DNA from: an uncultured Solobacterium sp.
Lineage (GTDB): Bacteria; Bacillota_I; Bacilli_A; Erysipelotrichales; Erysipelotrichaceae
NCBI GenBank assembly: GCA_900547815.1
Contig: URHY01000034.1
Span: 1 to 22,901 of the forward strand
Direction: 5' to 3'
DNA length: 22,901 bases
Positions 1 to 8,407 of the stretch are shown one piece after another. A program made the translations under genes and the position numbers. Below the pieces are notes generated by a model. That model did no database searches, was not told where the DNA came from, and was given only the letters and a program-made list of their open reading frames with translations. Numbering within the stretch: position 1 is the stretch's first letter; every line of letters begins with the position of its first letter.

Positions 1-125
1 TTCATCTCTGAATCAAGTTCCATACAGTTTTCAGGTTTAAGAACTCTTTCTCCATTAAAGAAGTCGACAAAATAGGCATTGTTTTCTAAAAACTCCTTCA
101 TTATTTTATCTTTAGTTTTATTCAT
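1..125 (-). CDS. N-terminal fragment of an Rpn / PD-(D/E)XK nuclease-family 'transposase' protein
   Basis: A reading frame starts at ATG 125-123 and stays open to the left edge, giving 41 residues that begin MNKTKDKIMKEFLENN and continue with a YFVDFFN motif and a short VLKPENCMELDSE segment. The pattern 'K-D-x-x-M-K-x-F-L-x-N-N-x-x-F-x-D-F-F-N ... V-x-K-P-E-x-L-x-E-L-D-S' is what I recall for the start of Rpn-family (recombination-promoting nuclease, YhgA-like) proteins common in gut Firmicutes. The catalytic PD-(D/E)XK core would lie outside the window, so it cannot be checked. A GGGAG element lies about 13 bases upstream of the ATG, rather far for a ribosome site. The gene points away from the antiporter to its right. 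The family assignment rests on N-terminal similarity only. Confidence 0.55.
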   Translation of the reverse strand, partial: MNKTKDKIMKEFLENNAYFVDFFNGERVLKPENCMELDSEM

Positions 126-215
126 GTGATTTACTCAACTCCCATATCTAATACGAAATAAAAAGAGGTTTTTCGAGAAAACTTGCATTTGTTAAGATAT
201 TTTTACAATTAAATA

Positions 216-244
216 TAGAATTAATTAACCAAAATATGTATAAT
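216..244 (+). promoter_or_regulatory. Putative promoter of the riboswitch-antiporter transcript
   Basis: A perfect TATAAT -10 box lies at 239-244, preceded directly by TG. The -35 region is poor: TAGAAT at 216-221 is the best match at a 17-base spacing. The predicted start, near 251, falls exactly at the first bases of the riboswitch, which supports the call. Confidence 0.5.
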
Positions 245-249
245 AAGCC

Positions 250-339
250 CATAAAGGGAGTAGCCGGCACAAATATGTGTTTACAGCTTCGTCAATACGA
301 TATTAAATCCGGACTGTGATGAAATGGCAAGACTTTGGT
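250..339 (+). promoter_or_regulatory. yybP-ykoY family (manganese-sensing) riboswitch aptamer
   Basis: The leader carries the hallmark blocks of the yybP-ykoY class in the right order: AAAGGGAGTAGC at 253-264, a CGTCAATACGA segment at 290-300, a CCGGACTGTGATG segment at 309-321 and the closing GGCAAGACTTT at 326-336. The 5' AAAG and 3' CTTT can pair as the base of helix P1. Known members bind Mn2+ where loops L1 and L3 dock. The 3' half of P1 (AGACTTT) is also the 5' arm of the terminator at 330-356, so aptamer closure and termination exclude each other. This is the arrangement expected of an ON switch: metal binding would let transcription continue into the antiporter gene. The class is assigned from conserved sequence blocks read by eye; no covariance model was run. 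Confidence 0.85.
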
Positions 340-364
340 ACATAAGACCAGAGTCTTTTTATTT
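330..364 (+). terminator. Riboswitch expression-platform terminator
   Basis: AGACTTTGGT at 330-339 pairs with ACCAGAGTCT at 347-356 over 10 base pairs (one G-T wobble) with a 7-base loop, followed by a T-rich tract to 364. It overlaps the 3' strand of the aptamer's P1 helix and lies 22 bases before the antiporter start codon. Confidence 0.85.
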
Positions 365-386
365 TATCTGGTCCAGGAGGAACTAT

Positions 387-1283
387 ATGAACATAATTTT
401 ATTAGTATTAGGATTTATTCTACTACTCAAAGGAGCCGATTGGTTTGTCGATGGAGCAAGCAGTATCGCATCACGCTTTGGCATACCCCAACTCATCATT
501 GGACTTACTATCGTTGCGATGGGAACGAGTCTACCAGAAGCTTTTGTTTCTATAACAGCCGCTTTAAAATCCAATGCTGCCATTACGATTGGAAATGTTG
601 TTGGAAGTAATATTTTAAATGTAGGAATTATTCTTGGCATTACAGCACTCATTCGTCCTTTACACATTCAAAATAGTACAATCAAATATGAAATGCCATT
701 TATGATACTTGTAACACTTGTATTGATATTATTAGGTATCAACACAACTATTTCTCGTTTAGATGGAATTATTATGTGGTTATTCTTTCTTGGTTACTTA
801 TACTACATTTTTAAAATGTTTAAGAATCAAATGGAAGAAACTGAAATCAAACAAACAAACCCATTATTTATTCCACTCGGACTTGTATGTTTAATGGTTG
901 GAAGTAACTTTGCGGTAGATGCAGCCACAAACATTGCCATTTCACTAGGTGTCAGTCAAAGATTTATCGGCCTAACAATCGTTGCCTTAGGAACTTCATT
1001 ACCAGAACTTGTTACTTCTGTAACGGCTGCAAGAAAAGGCAATGCCGACATTGCGATTGGAAACATCATTGGATCTAATATCTTTAATATCTTATTTGTC
1101 GTAGGATCAAGTGCACTTATTACACCTGTACCTTTTGAATCCCACTTTATTATTGATTCCTTTGTCGCAATACTGATTGGTTTTGTCCTTTATATTTGCA
1201 CTAAAAAAACAAGAGCACTCGACAAAAAAGCCGGTATACTCTTGTTGGTTACATATTTAATTTACTTTATCTATCTTCTTTAA
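387..1283 (+). CDS. CaCA-family sodium/calcium-type cation antiporter (YrbG-like), likely Mn2+-regulated
   Basis: The 298-residue membrane protein has the two inverted alpha-repeats that define the CaCA superfamily. Repeat 1 lies at residues 39-83 (GLTIVAMGTSLPE ... GNVVGSNILN) and repeat 2 at 195-240 (GLTIVALGTSLPE ... GNIIGSNIFN). The GTSLPE acidic residues and GSN motifs line the ion site in known exchangers. About ten hydrophobic segments and a short hydrophilic linker (residues 145-158) fit the family, and the length is normal. I start it at ATG 387 because AGGAGG at 375-380 has ideal spacing; the frame extends upstream to 324, but that part lies inside the riboswitch terminator. The Mn2+-type riboswitch suggests it exports manganese or another divalent ion rather than serving only calcium balance; that is inference. 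Its 3' end overlaps the convergent mscL remnant by 27 bases. Confidence 0.92.
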   Translation: MNIILLVLGFILLLKGADWFVDGASSIASRFGIPQLIIGLTIVAMGTSLPEAFVSITAALKSNAAITIGNVVGSNILNVGIILGITALIRPLHIQNSTIKYEMPFMILVTLVLILLGINTTISRLDGIIMWLFFLGYLYYIFKMFKNQMEETEIKQTNPLFIPLGLVCLMVGSNFAVDAATNIAISLGVSQRFIGLTIVALGTSLPELVTSVTAARKGNADIAIGNIIGSNIFNILFVVGSSALITPVPFESHFIIDSFVAILIGFVLYICTKKTRALDKKAGILLLVTYLIYFIYLL

Positions 1284-1636
1284 TAAATCACGAATCTCTT
1301 CTAATAAGACAACAGTGTCATCTTTTTTAGGTTCTTCCTGATCAAGTTGATCATTCGTTGTCTTTTTAAAATGCGCTAAAAACTTCAATGTTGCAAATAT
1401 ACATGCCGCTACAATTAAGAAATCCACAACATTTTGAATAAAATTACCATACGTAATTGTAGCTGTACCTACTTGAATTTTTAAACCTGTAAAATCAAGT
1501 CCACCAATTAAAATACCCACAATCGGCATCAATATATCATTTACCAAGGAAGTAACGATTTTCCCACAGCCATATCCATCACATTGCCTTTGGCGATAAA
1601 CTCTTTAAATTCACTGATTGTTTTATTTGGCTTCAT
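1257..1636 (-). pseudogene. mscL: Large-conductance mechanosensitive channel, broken by a ~25-nt deletion in the pore helix
   Basis: From ATG 1636 the frame reads a normal MscL start (residues 1-25 include FKEFIAKGNVMDMAVG) and then runs into KSLLPW and a TAA stop at 1543-1541. In the neighbouring frame the protein resumes as GKIVTSLVNDILMPIVG and continues through the second membrane helix and a charged C-terminal coil to TAA at 1259-1257. Intact MscL has MAVG-VIIGGAF-GKIV at this point. The VIIGGAF heptad plus one glycine codon and one further base, about 25 nt, are missing, which removes the constriction of the pore and shifts frame. GGG lies at the junction, so slippage between short G-runs is a plausible cause. 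A 25-nt loss is an unlikely sequencing slip. Translation could restart at TTG 1547, but the product would lack TM1 and could not form the channel. The gene begins at the base after the stop of the symporter upstream. Confidence 0.85.
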
Positions 1637-2848
1637 TTATTTCTTCTTATCAAAATGCAAAGTCTGTTTCAAAACTGTTGAACAAGCCAAGTCACCAATG
1701 ACATTCACACAAGTAGCTCCCATGTCACACAAAGTATTTACTGAAATATAAACACCTAAAATTTGATTTGTTGGAATTCCTGCAATTGGACACAAAGCCG
1801 CAAAAGCAGCAATCGCACCACCAGGAACACCTGGAGTACCAATACTTAACAATACGTTACAAGCAAGGACAGTCACCATTGTTCCAATACTTAAATCAAT
1901 ACCTAAAGCTGTCGCAAAGAATGTAATCATAAATGACATCAAAATCGAAACGGCATCCATATTGATCGTTGCTCCTAAAGGTAAAGTTAAAGATGTGATT
2001 TCTTCTGGAATACCAATCTTTTCTGAAGCACACTTTAATGAAATGGGAATCGTAGCACTACTTGAACAAGTTCCAAACGCATTCAATCCTGCTGGTGCAA
2101 TATCTTTAAAAAATTGAATTGGATTGTATTTTCCAAAGAATTTAACCATACCACCATAAATAATAAATGCATATAAATAGAACGTAATATATAAAGCCAA
2201 TAATACTTGACCTAATTGAAGCATTGTATCCACACCATTTGAATACATAACTGTCGCAATACATGCGAATACTCCAAATGGAGTCACATACATAATTTTA
2301 CTAATAATATAAATAGAAATTTGATAAATCGAATCACACAAATTAATAAATGGATCCGCCTTTTCCTGAATAGCCAAACACGCAAGGCCAATAATCACGG
2401 CAAACGCAAGAACTTGAAGCATATTTCCTGTTGCGAAAGCTTCTACTGGATTTGAAGGAATAATATTCTGTAAAGTATCCAACAAACCATTAAATGTTGC
2501 AGCTTCTACTTGCGTCTTAGTTGCTACAATATGCGCATTCTTACCCAAATGTAACATACGAGGTAAAACCAATCCTAAACCAGATGCCAAAGCTGTTGTA
2601 CCTGTATACCATAATAAGGCATGTAAACCAACTTTACCTGTTTTGGCAATATCCCCAATTCCAATAATTCCCATCACTAAGCTTGTAAATACAAGTGGGA
2701 AAATCATCATTTTTAATGCCGACATATAAATGGAAGCAACAACGCTCAATGCGGTATTTGCCCATTCCGGCATAATAATTCCAACAATAACACCTGCAAT
2801 CAAGCCAATAAAAATACCAAGTGTTATATTATATCCTTTCTTTTTCAT
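1637..2848 (-). CDS. Dicarboxylate/amino acid:cation symporter (DAACS, GltP/SstT/DctA type)
   Basis: This 403-residue transporter takes up dicarboxylates or acidic/neutral amino acids with Na+ or H+. It has the serine-rich re-entrant loop motif SSSATIP (residues 262-268), GATINMDAVS (292-301, the usual NMDGT with A-V in place of G-T), the GTPGVPGG loop (337-344) and the C-terminal DMGATCVNVIGD (375-386), where the Asp and Asn are substrate and sodium ligands in characterised members. About eight membrane helices and the length are normal. I choose ATG 2848 because GGAGGAGAG precedes it; the longer frame to 2881 runs into the promoter. The NMDG-T variation hints at a substrate other than aspartate, but the substrate cannot be named. 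mscL follows with no gap, so the two were co-transcribed. Confidence 0.93.
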   Translation of the reverse strand: MKKKGYNITLGIFIGLIAGVIVGIIMPEWANTALSVVASIYMSALKMMIFPLVFTSLVMGIIGIGDIAKTGKVGLHALLWYTGTTALASGLGLVLPRMLHLGKNAHIVATKTQVEAATFNGLLDTLQNIIPSNPVEAFATGNMLQVLAFAVIIGLACLAIQEKADPFINLCDSIYQISIYIISKIMYVTPFGVFACIATVMYSNGVDTMLQLGQVLLALYITFYLYAFIIYGGMVKFFGKYNPIQFFKDIAPAGLNAFGTCSSSATIPISLKCASEKIGIPEEITSLTLPLGATINMDAVSILMSFMITFFATALGIDLSIGTMVTVLACNVLLSIGTPGVPGGAIAAFAALCPIAGIPTNQILGVYISVNTLCDMGATCVNVIGDLACSTVLKQTLHFDKKK

Positions 2849-2871
2849 AACTCTCCTCCAATAGTGTAAAT

Positions 2872-2900
2872 ATTTTATCATATAACTACATATATGTAAA
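2872..2900 (-). promoter_or_regulatory. Promoter of the symporter-mscL unit
   Basis: On the minus strand, TTTACA (2900-2895) is followed after 17 bases by TAAAAT (2877-2872), with the extended -10 dinucleotide TG one base upstream (2880-2879). The predicted start, near 2865, leaves a very short leader that carries the GGAGG ribosome site. Confidence 0.72.
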
Positions 2901-2908
2901 AATTTACA
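2887..2908. repeat. Two overlapping palindromes over the -35 box (operator candidate)
   Basis: TACATATATGTA (2887-2898) is a perfect 12-base palindrome. It overlaps TGTAAAAATTTACA (2895-2908), a perfect 14-base palindrome. They cover the -35 box and the 5' part of the spacer of the symporter promoter, where a repressor would block transcription. AT-rich DNA makes chance palindromes fairly common, so this is only a candidate. Confidence 0.4.
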
Positions 2909-2916
2909 AATACACT

Positions 2917-2943
2917 AAAAAAGACACTGCCTAAAACAGTGTC
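2917..2943 (-). terminator. Terminator of the ftsW-rsmD-coaD-rnc-polC operon
   Basis: On the minus strand GACACTG (2943-2937) pairs perfectly with CAGTGTC (2929-2923) around a 7-base loop and is followed by six T (2922-2917). The polC stop codon lies in the loop. Confidence 0.87.
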
Positions 2944-5900
2944 ATTTGATTTTCTTCATCCAATCCCTCTAAAGCATTCATTTCAGCTAACTTTTCAACT
3001 AAAGTTTTTGAAAGCTGTGTACGCTTTAATACATCTTCCTTGGAAAGGAATGGTTTTTCTTCTCTAGCCTTTACAACAGATAAGCCTACGTTTGAACCCA
3101 AACCATCAATACTTGTAAAAGGCGGAATAATTGCTTTTGGATCATCTGGATCCACAATAAATTCGGTGGCTGCACTACGATTAATACTAATATTTGAGAA
3201 TCTAAAGCCACGTAAAACCATTTCTAAAGCAAGTTCTAGCGTATCATAAATCGCCAATTCTTTATCACTTGGCTTTTGTGTTTTATCCTCTTTCATATGC
3301 TTGATATCCACCATTCTTTGACGAATGGCAGCCTCACCTTGAATCATTGTCTGCACATCATAGGCATCACAACGAATACTAAAATACATACAATAATAAT
3401 GTACTGGCATATGCACCTTAAACCACGCAATACGTACAGCCATCATAACATAGGCAACCGCATGAGCCTTAGGGAACATGTACTTGATTTTTGTACAAGA
3501 ATCAATAAACCATTCCGGTACATTGTTCGCCTTCATTTCAGTAACCCATTCATCTTTTAAACCTTTACCCTTACGAACACTTTCCATAATCGTAAACGAT
3601 AATTTTGGCTTAACACCATAACCCATCAAATCAACCATGATATCATCACGACAACCAATAACTTCATTCAACTTACAAGTGCCATTATCAATCAAATCTT
3701 TGGCATTTCCAAGCCAAACATCCGTACCATGAGATAAACCAGAAATAGTAACCAATTCCGCAAAGGTTGTCGGTTTTGTAAGTTCAAGAATGCCACGAAC
3801 AAATGGTGTACCAAACTCTGGAATACCTGCTGCTCCTGTAACTTCATTATACTTCGTCGTATCAATTTTAAGTGATTCTGTCGTTGAGAATATAGCCATA
3901 GTCGCCTGATCATTCATTGGAATCTGACGAACATTTACCCCTGTAATTCTTTCCAACATTTTCATAGCTGTAGGATCGACATGACCTAAAATATCAAATT
4001 TTAAGATATTATCATGAATCTGATGGAAATCAAAATGCGTTGTCTTCCAAGTCGCATTTGGATTATTTGCCGGATATTGAACTGGCGTAAAATCATGCAC
4101 ATCCATATCCAAAGGTACAACGACAATACCACCTGGGTGCTGACCTGTCGTTCTTTTGACACCTTCACAACCCTTGGCCAAATCTACACGCTTTGCCTCA
4201 TTAAAAGGCTCACATTCCATTTCTTCCTCATATCCTTTGACATATCCATATGCCGTTTTTTCCTGTACAGTACCTACAGTACCCGCTCTAAAGACGTGAT
4301 CATCTCCAAATACTTCTTTAGTGTATGCATGGGCATTTGGCTGATATTCACCTGAAAAGTTCAAATCGATATCGGGAACTTTATCCCCCTCAAAACCTAA
4401 GAATGTTTCAAACGGAATATCTTGACCATCTCCACGCATGATTTCTCCACATACTGGACAAACCTTATCGGGTAAATCAAAACCAGACTTAGCTTCATCT
4501 CCATCTAAGAATTCATAATGCTGGCAATTCTTACATACATAATGAGGTGTTAATGGATTTACTTCTGTGATATTCGACATTGTCGCAACAAAACTAGAAC
4601 CTACAGATCCACGTGAACCTACTAGATATCCATCATCATTGCTCTTTTTCACAAGTAAGTGTGAAATATAATAAACTACATAGTAACCATGACCAATGAT
4701 ACTATCTAATTCACGTGTTAAACGCTTTTCAACAATATCTGGCAAATCTTTTCCATACCATTGATGAGCTGTTTCAAAACAAATATCACGCAATTTTTGG
4801 TCTGAACCTTCAATATCAGGTGGATACAATTTATCTTTGATTGGAAAGATTGGTTCTGTTAATAATTTTAATTTATTCGTATTTTCTACGACAATTTCAT
4901 ATGCTACATCTTCACCCATCCATTCAAATGCCTTCAGCATTTCATCTGTTGTCAACAAATGCTGATTTGGATTGCTCGTAGCTTTGCGCAATTGCTTATT
5001 ATAAATATATAGTGGGTGCCTTGCATTACCAATTGCCTTGGCATTGATATACACATCTCGAAGACGTTTCTCATTTGGGTTTACATAATGCGCATCACTT
5101 GAAGCGATGACCATCTTACCAGCTTCTTTTGCGGTATCATAAATAAATTGTAGATACCATTTTAAATCATCTACATCCGTAATACTTCCACGATCCAATA
5201 AATTCTTATAACAGTCCAATGGCTGAAGTTCAATATAATCATAATAGCTCATGGCTGCAAACAATTCTTTTTTACTTCTTGTATGAGCCAATTCAAAAAT
5301 CTCACCATTTTGGCAAGATGAACCAATCAATAAGTTTCCATTATCCCATTTCTTTGAGATTTCTTCCTTAATAATACGAGGCTGACCATTTTCTTTACCC
5401 ATACTTACCAAATATTGCGTATGTGATAAAGTAATCAATTCAAATAGCTCTTTTAGGCCATCTTTATTCTTTGCGTATACAGTCATATGATATGGACGAT
5501 TTCTTTCATAAGGTTTTTTTGAAGAATACTTTTCACATCCCACCTCCATATCAACCAATGTATCTAATGTAGCTTCATGACCTAACTGATTCATCATATT
5601 ATACATGACTTGTGAAAGCACATCCGCATCATAATCGGCACGGTGAGCTCCTTCACCATCATAACTCACACGATAATGACGACATACACTTCCTAAATTA
5701 AAACGCTTTTGATCATCCGGAAGCATTGCATACGATAGTGGTAAGGTATCGATCACTGGATTTGTTAGTTCATCACGACCTGTTTTTCGACATGCTGCAT
5801 TCATAAAGCCAACATCAAAGGTTGCATTGTGCGCTACTAAAATGGAATCTCCAATAAATTCTAACAATTCATCTAATGCATCTTCAATTGGTTTTGCACG

Positions 5901-7244
5901 ATCCACATCATTTTGAGTAATATGTGTTAAATTTGAAATATGTGCAGGAATTGTTCGTTTCGGATTGATAAACATTTGAAGACGACCTATTTCTTCACGA
6001 TTTTTGATTTTCACACCACCAAACTCAATGATTTCATCACGAGTGTTAGATAAACCGGTTGTCTCTAAGTCAAATACGACAAAAGTTGCGTCTTCTAATC
6101 TTCGATGATCATTATTGTAGACAATATGATATTTAGAGTCTGCCACTAACATTTCACATCCATACAACATTTTGAATTCACGATTCGGATCTTGTTTGAC
6201 CAAAGCCTCAATCTTATGTTGTGCCATTGGAAAAGCTTGTACAACCTGGTGATCACACACACCGATAGAATCCATTCCCCAATCGTAAGCTTGTTGAATA
6301 AATTCTTCGATAGCACAAACACCATCCATTTCAGAAAAATTAGAGTGTACATGCCACTCTGTTCTTTTCACCTTGGCATGATCCTCTCTTCTCTTTTCTT
6401 GCGTGATTTCAAGCTTACGTACCATAAAAGAATCACACTTAGAAAATGAATCATAAACAACTTCTCCAGTTAAAACAACATGCATACCTTTTTTTACAGC
6501 CTGAATTTCCTCAATGGGACATCTAGCCCCTTCAAAACGTTTAGCAACGATTGCATCATCATAATCACTGATATATAACATCTGCAATGTTTTGCCACTT
6601 TTCATCACACGATTATCAATGTCAAAAATATGTCCTTCAATTTGTACATTTGAAAAACCAACTTGTAAATCCGCAATCTTATATGTTGTAGCCGATTCTT
6701 TTTTATAACTATTCGAAGATGAATATTGTTTCTTCACCGACTCTTGTTTAACAGGTGTTGCAACAACCTGAACTTTTGCCGTTTCAATCGCAATATCATC
6801 CTCTACTTTTTTACATACAATTTCCTGATTAATCCCTACCTCTTTTAATTTTTTAATTAAATTAGGCAAAGCCAAATTTAATGCTGAAAGTCTAGCCTCA
6901 TCTCGTGTAGAAAAACAAATTGTATCATTTTCTAAATAAGGATGAAGAAAACGAAAATCTTTAACATCACTATACTTTTCTACAAAGTGATTCACATAAC
7001 GATCTAATTCATCCATTTCTACCGCATTATTTTTAGAATGAATATGCAACTTTACATGTGCATGTAAAGCAAGCTGAAGTTTTGTGATGATCCGTTCATA
7101 AACATCTAAAGGAATTACATTTTCAAATTCTATATAAAAATCAACTGTTTTATGTGCCGTATGAAAGACGGGGTTTTCATAAAATGAAGCATTTTTAAAA
7201 TAAGAATATAATTCCGAATCCAATAATTTTTCAAATACTTCCAT
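2931..7244 (-). CDS. polC: DNA polymerase III PolC-type alpha subunit with 3'-5' exonuclease
   Basis: This is the replicative polymerase of low-GC Gram-positives, 1437 residues, the usual family size. In order it has an N-terminal region (1-180), an OB fold (about 190-285), a PHP domain opening with WHVHSNFSEMDG (297-308, metal-binding His298 and His300), an inserted DEDD exonuclease with DLETTGL (392-398), HNATFD (472-477) and HRADYDAD (534-541), then the rest of PHP. A zinc knuckle follows with Cys904, 907, 929 and 932, then the polymerase palm with PDIDLNFS (957-964; Asp958 and Asp960 catalytic). The C-terminus ends in QMTLF, a clear beta-clamp-binding motif. All active-site residues inspected are intact. 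ATG 7244 is chosen because it follows the rnc stop by one base and gives the family N-terminus; an in-frame ATG at 7271 inside rnc is less likely. It is the last gene of the operon. Confidence 0.98.
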   Translation of the reverse strand: MEVFEKLLDSELYSYFKNASFYENPVFHTAHKTVDFYIEFENVIPLDVYERIITKLQLALHAHVKLHIHSKNNAVEMDELDRYVNHFVEKYSDVKDFRFLHPYLENDTICFSTRDEARLSALNLALPNLIKKLKEVGINQEIVCKKVEDDIAIETAKVQVVATPVKQESVKKQYSSSNSYKKESATTYKIADLQVGFSNVQIEGHIFDIDNRVMKSGKTLQMLYISDYDDAIVAKRFEGARCPIEEIQAVKKGMHVVLTGEVVYDSFSKCDSFMVRKLEITQEKRREDHAKVKRTEWHVHSNFSEMDGVCAIEEFIQQAYDWGMDSIGVCDHQVVQAFPMAQHKIEALVKQDPNREFKMLYGCEMLVADSKYHIVYNNDHRRLEDATFVVFDLETTGLSNTRDEIIEFGGVKIKNREEIGRLQMFINPKRTIPAHISNLTHITQNDVDRAKPIEDALDELLEFIGDSILVAHNATFDVGFMNAACRKTGRDELTNPVIDTLPLSYAMLPDDQKRFNLGSVCRHYRVSYDGEGAHRADYDADVLSQVMYNMMNQLGHEATLDTLVDMEVGCEKYSSKKPYERNRPYHMTVYAKNKDGLKELFELITLSHTQYLVSMGKENGQPRIIKEEISKKWDNGNLLIGSSCQNGEIFELAHTRSKKELFAAMSYYDYIELQPLDCYKNLLDRGSITDVDDLKWYLQFIYDTAKEAGKMVIASSDAHYVNPNEKRLRDVYINAKAIGNARHPLYIYNKQLRKATSNPNQHLLTTDEMLKAFEWMGEDVAYEIVVENTNKLKLLTEPIFPIKDKLYPPDIEGSDQKLRDICFETAHQWYGKDLPDIVEKRLTRELDSIIGHGYYVVYYISHLLVKKSNDDGYLVGSRGSVGSSFVATMSNITEVNPLTPHYVCKNCQHYEFLDGDEAKSGFDLPDKVCPVCGEIMRGDGQDIPFETFLGFEGDKVPDIDLNFSGEYQPNAHAYTKEVFGDDHVFRAGTVGTVQEKTAYGYVKGYEEEMECEPFNEAKRVDLAKGCEGVKRTTGQHPGGIVVVPLDMDVHDFTPVQYPANNPNATWKTTHFDFHQIHDNILKFDILGHVDPTAMKMLERITGVNVRQIPMNDQATMAIFSTTESLKIDTTKYNEVTGAAGIPEFGTPFVRGILELTKPTTFAELVTISGLSHGTDVWLGNAKDLIDNGTCKLNEVIGCRDDIMVDLMGYGVKPKLSFTIMESVRKGKGLKDEWVTEMKANNVPEWFIDSCTKIKYMFPKAHAVAYVMMAVRIAWFKVHMPVHYYCMYFSIRCDAYDVQTMIQGEAAIRQRMVDIKHMKEDKTQKPSDKELAIYDTLELALEMVLRGFRFSNISINRSAATEFIVDPDDPKAIIPPFTSIDGLGSNVGLSVVKAREEKPFLSKEDVLKRTQLSKTLVEKLAEMNALEGLDEENQMTLF

Positions 7245-7245
7245 T

Positions 7246-7929
7246 TTATTTAGCCATCTTTTCAAAAGCATCCTTAGCGGCTTTTTGTTCTGCTTTTTTC
7301 TTTGTGCTGCTCGTTCCTTGACCTAATAAAATATCATCTAAATATACACCCATCGTAAATGTAGGCGCATTACTTGGGCCTGTTTCTTCTAATAATTTAT
7401 ATTGAATTGTTTTTCTAGAATCCGCCTGAATCACTTCTTGTAAGTGTGTTTTATAGTCTGTTACAGCTTCACTTTTTTCTTGTTTGAACACTGGCTTCAT
7501 GTATTTTGTCAAAATTTCATCGCATACATGATATCCTTGATCAATATAAATAGCTCCAATACATGCTTCAAACTGATCAGCTAAAATACTTTCTCTATTT
7601 CTGCCACCTGTTTTTTCTTCACCTACACCTAGACGCAAGAATTCATACCAGCCTAATTGTCTATTTAATACAGCTAGTGTAGATTCACAAACTGTCTGTG
7701 CGCGAAGCGTAGTCATTTGTCCTTCACGCATTTTTGGTTTCATCAAGAAAAGCTGAGTCGCACTCCAAATTTGTAAAACAGAATCCCCAATAAATTCAAG
7801 TCGTTCATTATCATCCGTTTCACGATGATGTTCATTGGCATAAGAAGAGTGTGTACATGCCTCTAAATAAATATCCTCATTTTTATATTTATATCCATTC
7901 GCCTTTAACCAATCAATAAACTTTTCCAT
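7246..7929 (-). CDS. rnc: Ribonuclease III
   Basis: This 227-residue endonuclease cleaves double-stranded RNA in rRNA maturation and mRNA turnover. The catalytic signature NERLEFIGDSVL (residues 41-52) and the second acidic cluster ADQFEACIGAIY (117-128, catalytic Glu121) are intact, followed by a full double-stranded-RNA-binding domain (about 158-226) ending in the KKKAEQKAAKDA helix. AAAGGAGA precedes ATG 7929 at good spacing, within the end of coaD, and the coaD stop lies one base upstream. The rnc stop lies one base before the polC ATG, so translational coupling is likely throughout. Confidence 0.98.
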   Translation of the reverse strand: MEKFIDWLKANGYKYKNEDIYLEACTHSSYANEHHRETDDNERLEFIGDSVLQIWSATQLFLMKPKMREGQMTTLRAQTVCESTLAVLNRQLGWYEFLRLGVGEEKTGGRNRESILADQFEACIGAIYIDQGYHVCDEILTKYMKPVFKQEKSEAVTDYKTHLQEVIQADSRKTIQYKLLEETGPSNAPTFTMGVYLDDILLGQGTSSTKKKAEQKAAKDAFEKMAK

Positions 7930-7930
7930 T

Positions 7931-8407
7931 TTATTCTTCTCCTTTTTTAAGATCTTCTAACACACAAGCTGGGACAAAACCAGAAATATCCTGTCCATAT
8001 TTAAAGAGTTCTCGTACGTTTGAACTTGAATACAAACTGTATTCAGGTCGCGTAAACAAACAAACTGTTTCAATATTCTCATCCAATCTTGCATTCATAA
8101 ACGCCATATTTTGCTCGTATGTACAATCCACTCCATTTCGAATTCCACGTACCAGCACAGTAGCATTTACACTTTTACAAGCCTCTACTACTAATCCAGA
8201 TTGAATTTTACATGTTACATTCGATAAATGTTTTGTCGATTCATTCAACCATTTTAATCTTCTTTCCTCAGTAAATTCATTATTCTTATCTGAATTTGGA
8301 GAAATAAATACAACCAATTCATCAAATAATTTACTAGCTCTTTCAATAATATCTAAATGCCCATAAGTAACTGGGTCAAACGTCCCACAAAATGCCGCTA
8401 CTTTCAT
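7931..8407 (-). CDS. coaD: Phosphopantetheine adenylyltransferase
   Basis: This enzyme catalyses the fourth step of coenzyme A synthesis: ATP plus 4'-phosphopantetheine gives dephospho-CoA. At 158 residues it has the normal size for the hexameric bacterial enzyme. GTFDPVTYGH (residues 8-17) is the nucleotidyltransferase HxGH-type motif, RGIRN (87-91) contacts phosphate and YSSSNVRE (126-133) is the C-terminal S-S-S-x-x-R-E ATP-binding motif. Its ATG overlaps the rsmD stop by four bases (ATGA). rsmD-coaD is a widely conserved pair in Bacillota. Confidence 0.98.
   Translation of the reverse strand: MKVAAFCGTFDPVTYGHLDIIERASKLFDELVVFISPNSDKNNEFTEERRLKWLNESTKHLSNVTCKIQSGLVVEACKSVNATVLVRGIRNGVDCTYEQNMAFMNARLDENIETVCLFTRPEYSLYSSSNVRELFKYGQDISGFVPACVLEDLKKGEE

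Noticed and set aside
150-185. Hairpin-like AGGTTTTTCGAGAAAACTT upstream of the Rpn-type gene
   Set aside because: Pairing is interrupted by a mismatch, and there is no gene upstream on that strand that it could terminate.
324-386. N-terminal extension of the antiporter from ATG 324
   Set aside because: It would be translated from the riboswitch and terminator; the AGGAGG directly before ATG 387 decides the start.
4014-4355. 113-residue open frame opposite polC
   Set aside because: It is a shadow of the polC frame, has no ribosome site and no recognisable protein features; the same applies to the other long antisense frames inside polC, codA and codB.
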